A DNA stretch of 64,000 nt from Plecoglossus altivelis (taxonomy: Eukaryota; Chordata; Actinopteri; Osmeriformes; Plecoglossidae). Every line of letters starts with the position of its first letter. Positions within the stretch are counted from its first letter, which is position 1. Of the stretch, positions 45,623-55,640 are shown in pieces. The notes under the pieces are model-generated. The model was given only the letters and a program-made list of their open reading frames with translations. It was not told the DNA's origin and ran no database searches. The translations under genes were made by a program, and so were the position numbers. The DNA is taken from assembly GCA_036571765.1 (NCBI GenBank), contig BROE01000019.1, forward strand, positions 11,774,674 to 11,838,673, in the 5' to 3' direction.

Positions 45623-46032
45623 CAGGTGTTTCTGCTAAGCAAGCTGACCCTTTCTAAACTCAGAATGAGACTCCTTTAGAATTCTTCTGAGAGGCATAAC
45701 GTTTTACACAGAGTCACAGGCCTTGTGTTTGTTTAAGAAACTATTACGATCTAATGGAAGAAAATGTGACCTTTTCTTCTAGATCATTTTTCCCGCCTTG
45801 CTTTCTTTTGATCCCTGCCTTCGCTTTATAATTTCAATTTCAATCTTGTATCCTTTTCTTATTTTTTCTATTTCTTACAGAATTACCTCCACATGAGAAA
45901 CGAAATGAAATTACCCATTCGTTTTCAGTTCCATCCTAATGGAGTCATTTATCATCTCTCATCGTTATTTTACGTTCCTATTCTTTCCATCAGCTCACAT
46001 CAGAACACCTTCCCCTCCCTCACGTCTCTCCC

Positions 46033-46033
<1 letters not shown>
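45623..46033. other. Unique non-coding DNA
   Basis: AT-rich in the centre; nothing recognised. Confidence 0.5.

Positions 46034-46064
<31 letters not shown>
46034..46064. repeat. Poly-C run of 31
   Basis: An uninterrupted C run after CTCCCT. Confidence 0.95.
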
Positions 46065-46069
46065 TGCAG

Positions 46070-46198
46070 GCAACTCAGCCTCACCCCCACCCTGCCTCAC
46101 CCCCACTCTGCCTCACCCCCATCCTGCCTCACCCCTTCCCTACCTCACCCCTTCCCTGCCTCACCCCCATCCTGTCTCACCCCCCACTCTGCTCCACC
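46070..46198. repeat. 16-bp minisatellite, unit CCTCACCCCCATCCTG
   Basis: About eight copies with CCCCACTCTG and CCCTTCCCTG variants. Confidence 0.93.
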
Positions 46199-46424
46199 TC
46201 GCTAACAAGCGGAAGCCTGTTATCGATCGCCTCATCTCACAGCTTCTTCACAATAATAAGTAAATGAAGTCAGGGGATATTGAAGGACTGGTGTCAATCC
46301 GTCTCCGGAGTCCCAGAGCTGATTAATGCTCACGTGATGCTTTCTGGAGACAGCAGGGCATCGTGGGGGAGACCACCCCTGATTGCTCTCACGCCGGCCT
46401 GCGGGGGGGAGGGCAGGGGGGAGT
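46199..46424. other. Unique spacer
   Basis: Nothing recognised. Confidence 0.45.
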
Positions 46425-46545
46425 GCTCTGTCTCTGTGAGTGCTCTGTCTCTGTGAGGGCTCTGTCTCTGTGAGTGCTCTGTCTCTGTGACAGCTCTGTC
46501 TCTGTGAGTGCTCTGTCTTTCTCTGTGACAGCTCTGTCTCTGTGG
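46425..46545. repeat. 17-bp minisatellite, unit GAGTGCTCTGTCTCTGT
   Basis: About seven copies with GAGGGC and GACAGC variants. Confidence 0.96.
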
Positions 46546-46616
46546 ATCACCCTTAGGGTCCAGAGAACCGTGATGGTTATGATGCCCTCCAGATACCAAG
46601 CTGCTGTTGGAGTTCT

Positions 46617-47085
46617 TGTCTCTCTCTCTCTCTCTCTCTCTCCCTCTCTCTTTATCTCTCTCTTTACATATCTATCTCCCTCTCTCTTTATCTCTCTTTT
46701 TACCTATATCTCTCTCCCTCTCTCTCTCTTTAACTATCTCTCTCTCCCTGTCTCCTTCTCTCTCTCTTTAACGATCTCTCTCTTCCTCTCTCTTTATCTC
46801 TCTCTATAACTATCTCTCTCCCTGTCTCTTTATCTCTCTTTTTACATATATCTCTCTCTCCTTCTCTCCCTCTTTAACTATCTCTCTCTTCCACTCTCGT
46901 TATCTCTCTCCTCTCTTATCTCTCTCTTTACCTATCTTTCTCTCCCTCTCTCTTTATCTCTCTCTTTAACTCTCTCTCTCTCTATTCCTCTCTCTCTCCT
47001 CTCTTATCTCTCTCTTTACCTATCTTTCTCTCCCTCTCTCTTTATCTCTCTCTATTCCTCTCTCTCTCTCTCCTCTCTCTTTCTG
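46617..47085. repeat. CT/TCTTTATCTCTC microsatellite
   Basis: Compound CTCTCTCCCTCTCTCTTTAT units, with a block repeated near 46890-46940 and 47000-47050. Confidence 0.93.
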
Positions 47086-47645
47086 TTTGTCTCTCATTTT
47101 TCTGTTTCTTTATCTGCCTTTCTCTCAATAAAAAAATACAACTTTAGCTCAGATAAAAACATTTGAACAAAAATAAAAAAACTATTTGCTTTGCTATTCC
47201 GTAATCTTATTTAGGTCAGAATGTCTAAATACTGGCCCCAGGTTGTATCTTGTCTGTATCGAAACTAAAGAGATACAGATTGTTAGCAGAGGGATCTGGT
47301 AAATGAGGTCTCCCAGGGTTGACATGTTCTGGGTGTTCTGCTCTCCTGCCTAACCCTAACCCTCTCTCAGCCAACCCTCCCAGCCTCGCCCTCTGCTAAG
47401 GCTTGTCAGGGCCACAGAGGCTGAACTCTGCTCAAATGTCAGCCAATCATTCACAGCTAACATGAAACTGAGCTAGCCTGCCCTGCTTGAGATGTACCTG
47501 CTTAACGTCTCTGCCCAACTTGTTTGTTTCTTCGCTGTGTGATTTATTCTTCCTCTCATGGATGAAGGTGTTCCCCAGGGTTTGTATCCGCCATGTTCAT
47601 GTTATTGAAGAGGAGATGTAGCGTAACGTGACTGTTCTGTACTGC
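47086..47645. other. Unique non-coding DNA
   Basis: AT-rich at the left; a short CCTAACCCTAACCCT at 47349-47363 is telomere-like but only two units long. Confidence 0.55.
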
Positions 47646-47858
47646 AGTGTTCAGTAGGACTGTAGTGTTCAGTAGGACTGTGGTGTTCAGCAGGACTGTA
47701 ATGTTCAGGAGGACTGTGGTGTTCAGTAGGACTGTGGTGTTTAGTAAGACTGTGGTGTTCAGTAAGACTGTGGTGTTCAGTAGGACTGTGGTGTTTAGTA
47801 GGACTGTGGTGTTCAGTAGGACTGCAGTGTTCAGTAGGACTGTGGTGTTTAGTAGGAC
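47646..47858. repeat. 18-bp minisatellite, unit GTTCAGTAGGACTGTGGT
   Basis: About 12 copies. The unit is a multiple of three, so both strands stay open (Phe/Ser/Arg/Thr/Val on +, Ser/Pro/Thr/His on -). Confidence 0.97.
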
Positions 47859-48001
47859 TCAAGGTTGTTTATTCAGCATCCACGAGTCATATCAAGTGTG
47901 CGGCATTGATGAATGTGGCTGTAAAAATACATTTGGTCACTTCTTGTTACGCTTTGAGTAATACCTTCACATCTTCCTGATATCTTGTGCTGTCTAATCA
48001 G

Positions 48002-48262
48002 TCAGTATGTGTAGCTCTTCTCATCTTCCTCATCTTCCTCATCCTCGCCCTCACTGCTGGGCCCTGACCATATCAGGATCTCATTCACCTGACAGACGTG
48101 GTGTCCACTCCTCTCAGGGACGATCACATCTGTCAGCAGGGTGGAGTTCTGCCTGGCTTGAGTCACTGCAGCACGACCTTCACTTCCAGCCCCCAATTTA
48201 TCAAACGTGTCACTGTGCAACTTCACTGTGTCTACTTCTGTGTTTTGGTTGCGGCCCTGCAC
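48002..48262 (-). other. Exon-like open stretch with acidic C-terminus, unrecognised
   Basis: On the minus strand an open frame of 86 codons ends in TGA at 48002-48004. It starts from GTG rather than ATG, just after a CAG that could be a splice acceptor. The codons look protein-like and are not repetitive. The product has a mixed N-terminal part, a central stretch containing Thr-Asp-Val-Ile-Val-Pro-Glu-Arg, and a tail of Glu/Asp repeats ending Lys-Ser-Tyr-Thr-Tyr. I do not recognise the family. It could be the last exon of a gene on the minus strand inside the intron, part of an old retrocopy, or chance. Its 5' side runs straight into a 20-bp repeat array. Confidence 0.3.
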
Positions 48263-48345
48263 CCTCCTCTGCCTGCCTGTACCCTCCTGCCCCTGCCTGC
48301 ACCCTCCTGCCCCTGCCTGTACCCTACTCTGCCCGCCTGGGTCCT
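48263..48345. repeat. 20-bp minisatellite (CCTGCACCCTCCTGCCCCTG)
   Basis: About four to five imperfect units with CTCTGCCTG variants, abutting the exon-like stretch. Confidence 0.9.
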
Positions 48346-48620
48346 GTATGACCTATGAGGCTGGCAGCTTCTCCTTCTCCCTCATAGAAGCACTCCTCAG
48401 GGGCAGAGCCTCTGCAGAGAGCGGCCTGTAGCCTTGGTGATGGTTGCTGGCCTACCCAGTCAGGGGACATGTATCCCCGGGGGCCATCTGAGCGGGAGAT
48501 AGTGCTGCAAGGAATCACACGGATCACTGCTTTCCATGCAGCCATGCACACGCAGAGCATGGTTAATGTGGTCACACAGACGCGCAGCTCTGCTGGACAT
48601 CCTCCAGCTGCGTGTCTGGG
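48346..48620. other. Unique spacer
   Basis: Nothing recognised. Confidence 0.45.
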
Positions 48621-48985
48621 CCAGTTAGAGGAGGGAGGGTGAGGAGGGAGGGAGGCAGGGAGAGGAGGAGAGCTGAGGAGAGTAGGCGTAGAGGTAGGGA
48701 GGAGGAGCAGGAGAGAGGCAGCGAGGAGAAGTGAGGGTGAGGGAGAGGGAGGCGGAGAGGAGGAGGCTGGAGAGAGGGGGGTGAGAGGGAGAGCAGGGAG
48801 AGGATGCAGCTGTAGAGAGAGGATGAGAGGGAGTGAGGAGAGGGAGGCTAGGAGTAGGAGTGGTGAGAGCGAGGGTGGGGGAGGGAGCAGGGGAGATAGA
48901 GAGCGGTGAGGAGGCACGGGGGCAGGGGAGAGGAGGGGGCAGGAAGAGGAGAGGAAGAGAGAGCAGGTGAGGAGGCGAGGGTCTG
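48621..48985. repeat. GGAGAG homopurine tract
   Basis: Irregular GAGGAGG/GGAGAG, about 365 bp. Confidence 0.9.
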
Positions 48986-49003
48986 AGGCCATGTGTCCTT
49001 AAG

Positions 49004-49123
49004 TGGCCCTGTACAGTGATATCACCAGCCACACTCTGTAATGTAGCTCTGTACAGTGATATCACCAGCCACACTCTTTAATGTGGCCCTGTACAGTGAT
49101 ATCACCAGCCACACTCTGTAATG
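49004..49123. repeat. 40-bp tandem repeat, 3 copies
   Basis: GTACAGTGATATCACCAGCC recurs at 49011, 49051 and 49091 with ACACTCTGTAATGT after it. Confidence 0.97.
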
Positions 49124-49737
49124 TAGTCTTACACATTGATCCCTCATTGATCTGAAACCCCTAGGCTTCTCTGCTCTAACATCCAATATTCTGACTGAGG
49201 GTCAAGGCTTCCCTTACCTGAGGAGAGAGAAGAGGAAAGAGGAGAGGGGGAGAGATGAAGATAGATTCGAGTACGATATCTTATGTTATTGAGTAAAAAG
49301 ATTAATCAATACTTTATTATCAATGACCAGATTTTTGCTGTTTTTCTTGTGTCATTACGTATCAATACTTGACCATCTACCCCAAGTGAGGATTTCCAAG
49401 GCAATTATGTGGGACATCCTGGAAAATCTGCCTGATATCAATTTCCAATCTCCATCTGCATCTTCCATTCTCTCTGCTTTTCTAGAGACGTCAAACACGT
49501 TTACTTTTCTTTTCAAACGCGGCTGGAGCTGCTGTTGTTGTGACAGAATAAGGCTACAAGGAAATGTTCCCCCTTGCATCTCTCTAACATCAAAAGAGCT
49601 TTGAATCGCTTCTGTCGTTTGAGGAAGATTAATGGCTGCTGTTGAGTCTGTCGGTGAAATGTAACGCCTCGTGTCAGCTCTCTGTCAGCATCGGTGAGCC
49701 TTTGTAAAGAAATTGTTTACTCTTCTTCCTGAATGAC
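49118..49737 (+). repeat. 620-bp tandem duplication, copy 1
   Basis: It is nearly identical to 49738-50366 except for the purine-rich patch around 49225-49295 and a few substitutions. The block 49320-49735 is repeat-free and of balanced composition. Confidence 0.97.
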
Positions 49738-50366
49738 GTAATGTAGTCTTACACATTGATCCCTCATTGATCTGAAACCCCTAGGCTTCTCTGCTCTAAC
49801 ATCCAATATTCTGACTGAGGGTCAAGGCTTCCCTTACCTGAGGAGAGAGAGAGAAAGAGAGAGGGGGGGAGGGAGATGAGAGACTGGAGATTCTGAGCTA
49901 CAGAATAATCTTAGTTATTGAGTAAAAAGATTAATCAATACTTTATTATCAATGACCAGATTTTTGCTGTTTTTCTTGTGTCATTACGTATCAATACTTG
50001 ACCATCTACCCCAAGTGAGGATTTCCAAGGCAATTATGTGGGACAGGCTGGAAAATCTGCCTGATATCAATTTCCAATCTCCATCTGCATCTTCCATTCT
50101 CTCTGCTTTTCTAGAGACGTCAAACACGTTTACTTTTCTTTTCAAACGCGGCTGGAGCTGCTGTTGTTGTGACAGAATAAGGCTACAAGGAAATGTTCCC
50201 CCTTGCATCTCTCTAACATCAAAAGAGCTTTGAATCGCTTCTGTCGTTTGAGGAAGATTAATGGCTGCTGTTGAGTCTGTCGGTGAAATGTAACGCCTCG
50301 TGTCAGCTCTCTGTCAGCATCGGTGAGCCTTTGTAAAGAAATTGTTTACTCTTCTTCCTGAATGAC
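49738..50366 (+). repeat. 629-bp tandem duplication, copy 2
   Basis: Second copy, immediately adjacent. Differences cluster in the purine patch (49850-49910); only isolated substitutions are seen elsewhere, for example near 50045. Confidence 0.97.
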
Positions 50367-51528
50367 GCGATAAAACTTTTCTTACAGTGTACGCTGAAGC
50401 AGAGAAGCCGTTCTGCTTCGGTAAACATTACGCATGCCCACATCTCCCGTCTGCAGATGACGCGGGGGCTGGGAACTGTCGTCTAAGATAGAGACTCAAG
50501 TGATCGAACTTTAATGGTTTCAATTCATGCCCTGCCTCTGCTTCATCCGAGTATCAACAGAGAAATTGTAGTTTTTTTGTGCAAGTGTTTGGCCTCAGGG
50601 CAAGCAGAATTAAATGTTCATTTGCTATGCAGCAAAGCAACTACGCGATCGATACTACTTAAATGGCTTTGCCGTTTGTGGAACTCACAAGAGTGGCAGT
50701 TTAACTGTACTGATGATGTTGGACTCCTGATTTCTTGACGGGCAGTTAGCTTGTTGAGAAACGAGAGTCTAGTTTGCTAAAATCACACTAGCCTGCTTAG
50801 TCAAACACTGAATGTCTTTACTCTTTATAGCCAGTCTGTATCTTTGTTATATAATCCCAGTACATTACAATGTTCAGCCCTAAACTCCCAGGTGTGATAT
50901 TCAACTCGATCCACAGATTTGACTCCCTCATTCCCTTCTCTCTGACCTGCTCCACTCAGGACCGCGTGGCTTCAAAGCATTTCACACCCCGGGAGATCTC
51001 TCTGTGCCGTCAACCTCACCCTTTCATCTGTGCCCATGAGAAGAGTGCTCACAGCTCTCCCTCCTCGTTAAAACACACTGTCACCCGTGGAGCACACAGG
51101 CTAATTAAGCTGTCCAAACACACCCTGGATCCTACAGTGTTTGCACACGGGCATGCTCGGTCTACGGGTTGTGATTCCTTCTCTGGCCACCGCTGAATGT
51201 TGCTGTTCAGAGCTAAACTGCAGGGCTCATGTCAGTCACCATGGAAATCCCAACCAGTAGGGTTGCTATTTGAAGGTCTTGGAGGATGTTGCATGGGTTT
51301 TTTTCTGTCTTTAATTGCTTGGTGATTCAGTGGCTGTGCCGTGGTTCATTCTTCAGTCATCGTCTTCAATTCTAAGATATGAAAAGAAGAGAAGATAAAA
51401 TTCAATAAAGATTTTTTCAATTCTTGATGGTGCTTTTTCTTAGGAGAGTTCTGGGTACCGGTGGTGTAGAGAGAAGGGTTGCTGTGTGGATGATCGATGA
51501 GGTTTGGCCACTGGGATTCCAGCTGTGG
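50367..51528. other. Unique non-coding DNA
   Basis: The longest clean stretch in the right half (1.16 kb). A + strand open frame at 50870-51196 has no recognisable content. Confidence 0.5.
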
Positions 51529-51738
51529 AGCTAGCAAGCTGCTGGCTAGCCAGGCACTGGGTGGAGATAGCTAGCTGGTAGCTAGCCAGGCACTGGGTGG
51601 AGATAGCTAGCTGGTAGCTAGCCAGGCACTGGGTGGAGATAGCTAGCTGCTGGCTAGCCAGGCACTGGGTGGAGATAGCTAGCTGCTGGCTAGCCAGGCA
51701 CTGGGTGGAGCTAGCTAGCTGGTGGCTAGCCAGGCGCT
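51529..51738. repeat. 36-bp minisatellite with GCTAGC palindromes, 6 copies
   Basis: Units contain GCTAGCCAGGCACTGGGTGG and AGCTAGCT. Palindromic GCTAGC/AGCTAGCT pairs make each unit capable of forming a hairpin. Confidence 0.97.
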
Positions 51739-52569
51739 GGGTGTCTTAGTGGAGGACTGTGTTCTCTCCCTGTGATAGGGTTAGGGTTAGAGAACAGGCC
51801 AGCAGCTTCACTGTGACGACCTCAAGGCCCAGTGGAGCAACTGGAGCAGGGGGCTCTCAGAAACAGGACATCTTTATCCTGTGAAACGAAGAGGTAGAGA
51901 GATGTATGCACAGGGTATTTGCTGTAATTAGTCACCCTGACCTTCTTTTGTGAAATGTCCTTCCAAACCTATATTGTGATTGGTCACCCTGAGCCAGTGA
52001 ACATCACAGGATGTCAGTTTTAGAGACTGTACAATGGAACACTGCATGACTACACGAAAACTGCAAGAAAACAAATAAATCTAAATCTTTAGAATGCCCA
52101 CTTTGTCTTCATGTGTGCAAACAGAACTACTGCTGTTCTTAAGCTCCAGGCTTCCTAGGGAGGTAATCAATGACTCTGCTAGTCTGTGTGGGTGCTTAGC
52201 AGTGTTTGTCTTGAGGTAGAAAGTGACTGCTGTATATTGGTGATTGCTGTACCTCCAGGGGAGATCTCATGTTCGTACAGAAAGTCATGTACCACGTCTG
52301 AAACAGTGTTACTCATTAGTATCTAGGTAGGAGTGTTTCTGTGCTGTGCTCTTGTTATTGATCGTGTATGGCTAACAGAAGATGCTGTGCTGCGTTCTTG
52401 GAGGATTCTGGAAGCTTCTGGAAGCTTCCATGGGTTCTTACTCTCCTCTACTGCACGTCTACAAGCATGAGCTTCCAGTCATCACAATCTCAGACCGCCT
52501 TTTGACTCTAAAGAGAGACAGCTTTTCCCTCGTAATCTACCCTCACCGTATATAACATCTAGTGTATAT
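51739..52569. other. Unique non-coding DNA
   Basis: Two telomere-like AGGGTT units at 51777-51790 and a GGAAGCTTCTGGAAGCTTCC palindromic pair near 52410-52430; nothing else. Confidence 0.55.
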
Positions 52570-52660
52570 GTGAGAGTGTGTGTGGGTTTGAGTGTGCGGG
52601 GGGGGGGGGGTGAGTGTGTGTAGGTGTGTGTGTGTGGGGGGGGTGAGTGTGTGTGGGAGC

Positions 52661-52702
<42 letters not shown>

Positions 52703-52745
52703 GAGACAGAGACAGAGACAGAGACAGAGACAGAGAGAGAAGAGT
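52570..52745. repeat. TG, poly-G and GAGACA compound microsatellite
   Basis: TGTGTG with G homopolymers (about 52599-52610 and 52637-52643), then GAGAGACAGA. Confidence 0.95.
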
Positions 52746-53245
52746 GAGATGCAGGAACTGACCTGGGCAGGAATCAAACCTGAGCCCCTTGAGATAAGGC
52801 TTTAGCCCGTGTGGTGTGTTCCCTTCTCTAGGCATGCTCTCCAAACCTCATCAGAGGAATATTTTAGTTTTCCAGATGCAAATGTTCCTCTGAGTACTTC
52901 CCTGCTCATGTGTGCAGCTTGGTGACTCAGTGCTCCTGAGGCCTGGCATCTGTGATGTGGGACAGGGCTGCTCTCAGGCTGCTTCAACACACTAATGGGG
53001 ATGAACATCCAAGAAATGCAAAAACTGGGAGATGAGCTGCTTTTCATTTGCTCATTTCCTGTTGATTCTATGCTGCTACCAACTTTCATGTTCTGGAGCA
53101 CTGCCATCTGTTGCGTACAATGTTTAAACTTGGTGGCTGATGGAATTCAAGCTTTTTCATTAAAGTTTTAAATACGTGTGATGTTCGTTTATGTGTGCTC
53201 AGTATACATAAGTACACTGAAAGATCCACTGGGGTTTGGTGCAGT
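52746..53245. other. Unique DNA with a tRNA B-box-like motif
   Basis: On the minus strand, GGTTTGATTCCTGCCC near 52768-52783 resembles the pol III B box of tRNAs and tRNA-derived SINEs. No cloverleaf or A box can be assigned. Confidence 0.3.
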
Positions 53246-53756
53246 AACGCCTCCCTCCCTCCCTCTCTCCCTCTCTTCCTCCCTCTCTGTCTCCATCCCT
53301 CTCTCCCTCCCTCCCTCCCTCTCTCCCTCTCTCTCTCCCTCCTCTCCATCTTCCTCTCCCCTTCCCTCTTCCTATCCCTCTCCTCTCTCTCCCTCCTCCC
53401 TCCTCCCTCCCCTTCCTCTCTCTCCCTCTCTCTCTCCCTCTCTCTCGCTTTCTCCCTCCCTTCTCTCCCTCTCTCCCTCTCTTCTCTCTCTCCCTTCCGC
53501 TCTCTCTCTCTCTCCCTCCCCTCTCCCTCCTTCTCTCTTCTCTCCCTCTCTCTCTCCCTGCCCTCTCCCTCCCTCTCTTCCTTCTCTCTGTCTCCTCGTC
53601 GCCTCTCCATCTCTCCTCTCTCCCTCCGCCCTCCCTCATCTCTCTCTCTCTCTCTCTCTCTCGCTCCCTCCCTCTCTCTCTTCTCTCCCTCTCTCTCCCT
53701 TCTCTCTTCTCTCTCTCTCTCTCTTCTCTCTCCCTCCCTCCTTTCCTTTCTCTCTG
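53246..53756. repeat. CT-rich homopyrimidine tract
   Basis: CTCCCTCTCTCC units, about 510 bp. Long open frames on both strands are compositional. Confidence 0.95.
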
Positions 53757-54217
53757 TGAGAGCGCTTGTCTTGTGGGAGGGGTCTCTACCCAGGGGACAG
53801 ACTGATTGCACCTCTCACTGCAGGAGGGAATGAGATTCCCTATTCAACCCGTTCCATTCAGTGTCTGGTAATCACACAGTATTCAGGGTGAAATCTTTGC
53901 TTCACTTAATTGGAGAGAAGTGGAGGAAAGGTAGCCCATTTCAATGATTTATCAGAGCTTCATCTTTGGTTTTTCTCCACATAATGGGCTTTTTGAGGGT
54001 CTTTCATGTGATTCTCAACAGTGGTAGTTAGTTAATCATGGCAGTAATTGTTCTATTTCCTCACTAGCTAAAGTACTTAACCTTCTATTCAAATCATATA
54101 TGGTTTGGATGGTTTGCTATGTAAAGTCATGGGTGTTTCCTTGGCCTGCCTTTGCAGAGTCTCCTGCAGTTCTACTTTGCTGGGTATCCATTAACCCTTT
54201 GTTTCCTCCACTTTCAG
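53757..54217. other. Intron sequence immediately upstream of SEZ6-family exon 2
   Basis: Repeat-free and AT-rich, ending in the branch and pyrimidine region of the acceptor. Confidence 0.6.
54158..54217 (+). promoter_or_regulatory. Alternative upstream splice acceptors in the same phase
   Basis: Two further CAG acceptors, ending at 54157 (CTGCCTTTGCAG) and 54169 (TCCTGCAG), precede the preferred acceptor at 54217. All three leave the exon in the same phase, and the frame between them is open. Their use would add 20 or 16 residues of hydrophobic sequence to the N-terminal region. Use is not shown; the site at 54217 gives the best match to the family. Confidence 0.35.
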
Positions 54218-54949
54218 TGTCTGACCCAGAAGGAAATGCAGCAGGCCACAAGACAGTGGATTCAGGCGCCGTCGTGTTCACGCACAGCCCCACCCCGGAC
54301 CTGGAGGGCGAGGCCCAGCCCTTCACCACAGCTCCACCCCTCAACATCCCTGACCACCACTCCAGCCTCCACTCAGGCTTCCGGGGCTTGAGGCTGCAAC
54401 AGGCCCTGCTCACCAAGGACTTCCAGGGAGAGCAGCACTTCTTCAGAGAGGGCAGCCTGGGGCAGCCCACTATGCCTGGCTCGTACTCTGCCCTGGAGGA
54501 GGGGGGGCCCTCCACCCCTGGGGTGCCCCATGAAGATGCCCCTGCCTTCTCCGACATCGCCACCACCTCCACCGTAGCCGGCACCACTCCCCTGGCCCCC
54601 CCAGGCCCCACCGCAGCTTTGCCCCTGGCCCTGAAGAAGCCCTCCAAGGACAGGGGACGGGGGGAGGATAGGGGCCTGCCAACCACCCCTGTTACCAAGA
54701 CCACTGTCACCACGGGAAACAGTCACAGCACCGCTGGTCCCGCCTCTGAGGGTAAAGCTGTTGTCATGGAGACCACAGCCACAGCCACCGTTCTGACCAC
54801 CTCAGTTGTAGGGGTGAAGGGATTGGGGCGTGGGGTGGAGGACAACACGGGCGTGTCCAGGAAGCTGATGCCGTCAGGAGAGGGAGATGAGGAGAGCACC
54901 GTCACTGCCTCCATCATCACCTCCACCATCACCACCATGCACACCGCAG
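54218..54949 (+). CDS. sez6: SEZ6-family protein, exon 2 (Pro/Thr-rich N-terminal ectodomain)
   Basis: This internal exon of 732 nt encodes about 244 residues of a secreted or type I membrane protein of the SEZ6 family. The family consists of neuronal CUB/sushi proteins involved in dendrite and synapse development. The acceptor is a pyrimidine stretch ending CCACTTTCAG at 54217, and the donor is CAG|GTGAGT at 54949/54950. The exon starts and ends in phase 1. The protein is low complexity and rich in Pro, Thr, Ser and Gly, with no Cys. A FTTAPPLN..DHH patch near residue 35 and an acidic-then-Thr/Ile tail (GDEES..IITSTITT) near the C-terminal end match my recollection of the mammalian SEZ6 N-terminal region just before CUB1. 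The next exon then opens CUB1 in frame. The tail and the Gly-Val-Asp-Cys of exon 3 favour SEZ6, while the Leu-Cys-Ser-Val opening of CUB1 resembles SEZ6L, so the paralogue is not certain. The preceding signal-peptide exon was not found. Confidence 0.8.
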
Positions 54950-55506
54950 GTGAGTTAGCTTGATGGAAGCCACTGGAAGCGTGCGCATGCTCTATAGCCT
55001 GTGTCAGTCAACCCTGTCCTGAAACCAAGAGTTCACCTGGATGTTTTGTAACACGGTCCTGATAGAGGAGGGTTTTGAACCTTCTCCATCTGATATCCAA
55101 GCCTCTGTCACGCTCGACTGACCCCTCTCCTGATGTTTACTCCTGCGTAGGGAGTTTTGTTTAGGGGTCATTCAAGCTGGTCAGGCAGGATGAGCGCTGG
55201 GTCGTATCAGTCCTGTTCATCCTTCCATCCTGACTTCTCCATCTCACCCTCCACTGAGGATAAAAGACCTGCTCATGCGGCAAGCCAATATAGCAGGTTT
55301 AGTCCACCTGATCTCTCCTGACTCCGCTCTCCGCTCCTCCGCTGCCAGGGGCCAGCTAGCCAGGCTGATCCAAGCCAGGGGAGAGAGCACCTGGGGAGTT
55401 AATGAGAGGGTTAGAGGGCCACTGGAACCCAGATGGGCTGTCAGGGCTACATCAGCAGGCTGACACAGGGAATCACCTCTATTCTTTCTGTTCCTCTGTC
55501 TGCCAG
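54950..55506 (+). other. SEZ6-family intron between the two visible exons
   Basis: This 557-bp phase-1 intron begins GTGAGT and ends CTGCCAG. It carries no tandem array, unlike the surrounding introns. I see nothing else in it. Confidence 0.8.
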
Positions 55507-55640
55507 GTCTCTGCAGTGTGAATTTCAGCGACCCTGAAGGCTACGTTGAGATTCCTCATTACCCTGTGGCCAGGCTGGAGTCTGGAGTGGACTGCACCTA
55601 CATAGTGACCGTCTATCTGGGTTACGGTATTGAAGTGCAG
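55507..55640 (+). CDS. sez6: SEZ6-family protein, exon 3 (start of first CUB domain)
   Basis: This 134-nt exon continues the frame of the previous exon. The split Gly codon G|GT joins across a 557-bp phase-1 intron, and the exon ends in phase 0 at CAG|GTTGGT (a weaker donor). It encodes the first 45 or so residues of CUB1: Cys at 55512-55514, the sequon Asn-Phe-Ser at 55521-55529, an Asp-Pro-Glu-Gly-Tyr motif, and a second Cys at 55593-55595. The two Cys are 27 residues apart, as expected for the first CUB disulfide. The end of the exon reads Tyr-Gly-Ile-Glu-Val-Gln, matching the Gly-Tyr-Gly-Val-Glu segment conserved in SEZ6 proteins. The rest of CUB1 is not encoded in the remaining 8.4 kb, so the following intron is longer than that. 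The acceptor is TCTGCCAG at 55506. Confidence 0.85.

Noticed and set aside
47349..47363. Telomere-like CCCTAA units (also 51777-51790 on the other strand)
   Set aside because: Only about two units each; expected by chance and not an interstitial telomere.
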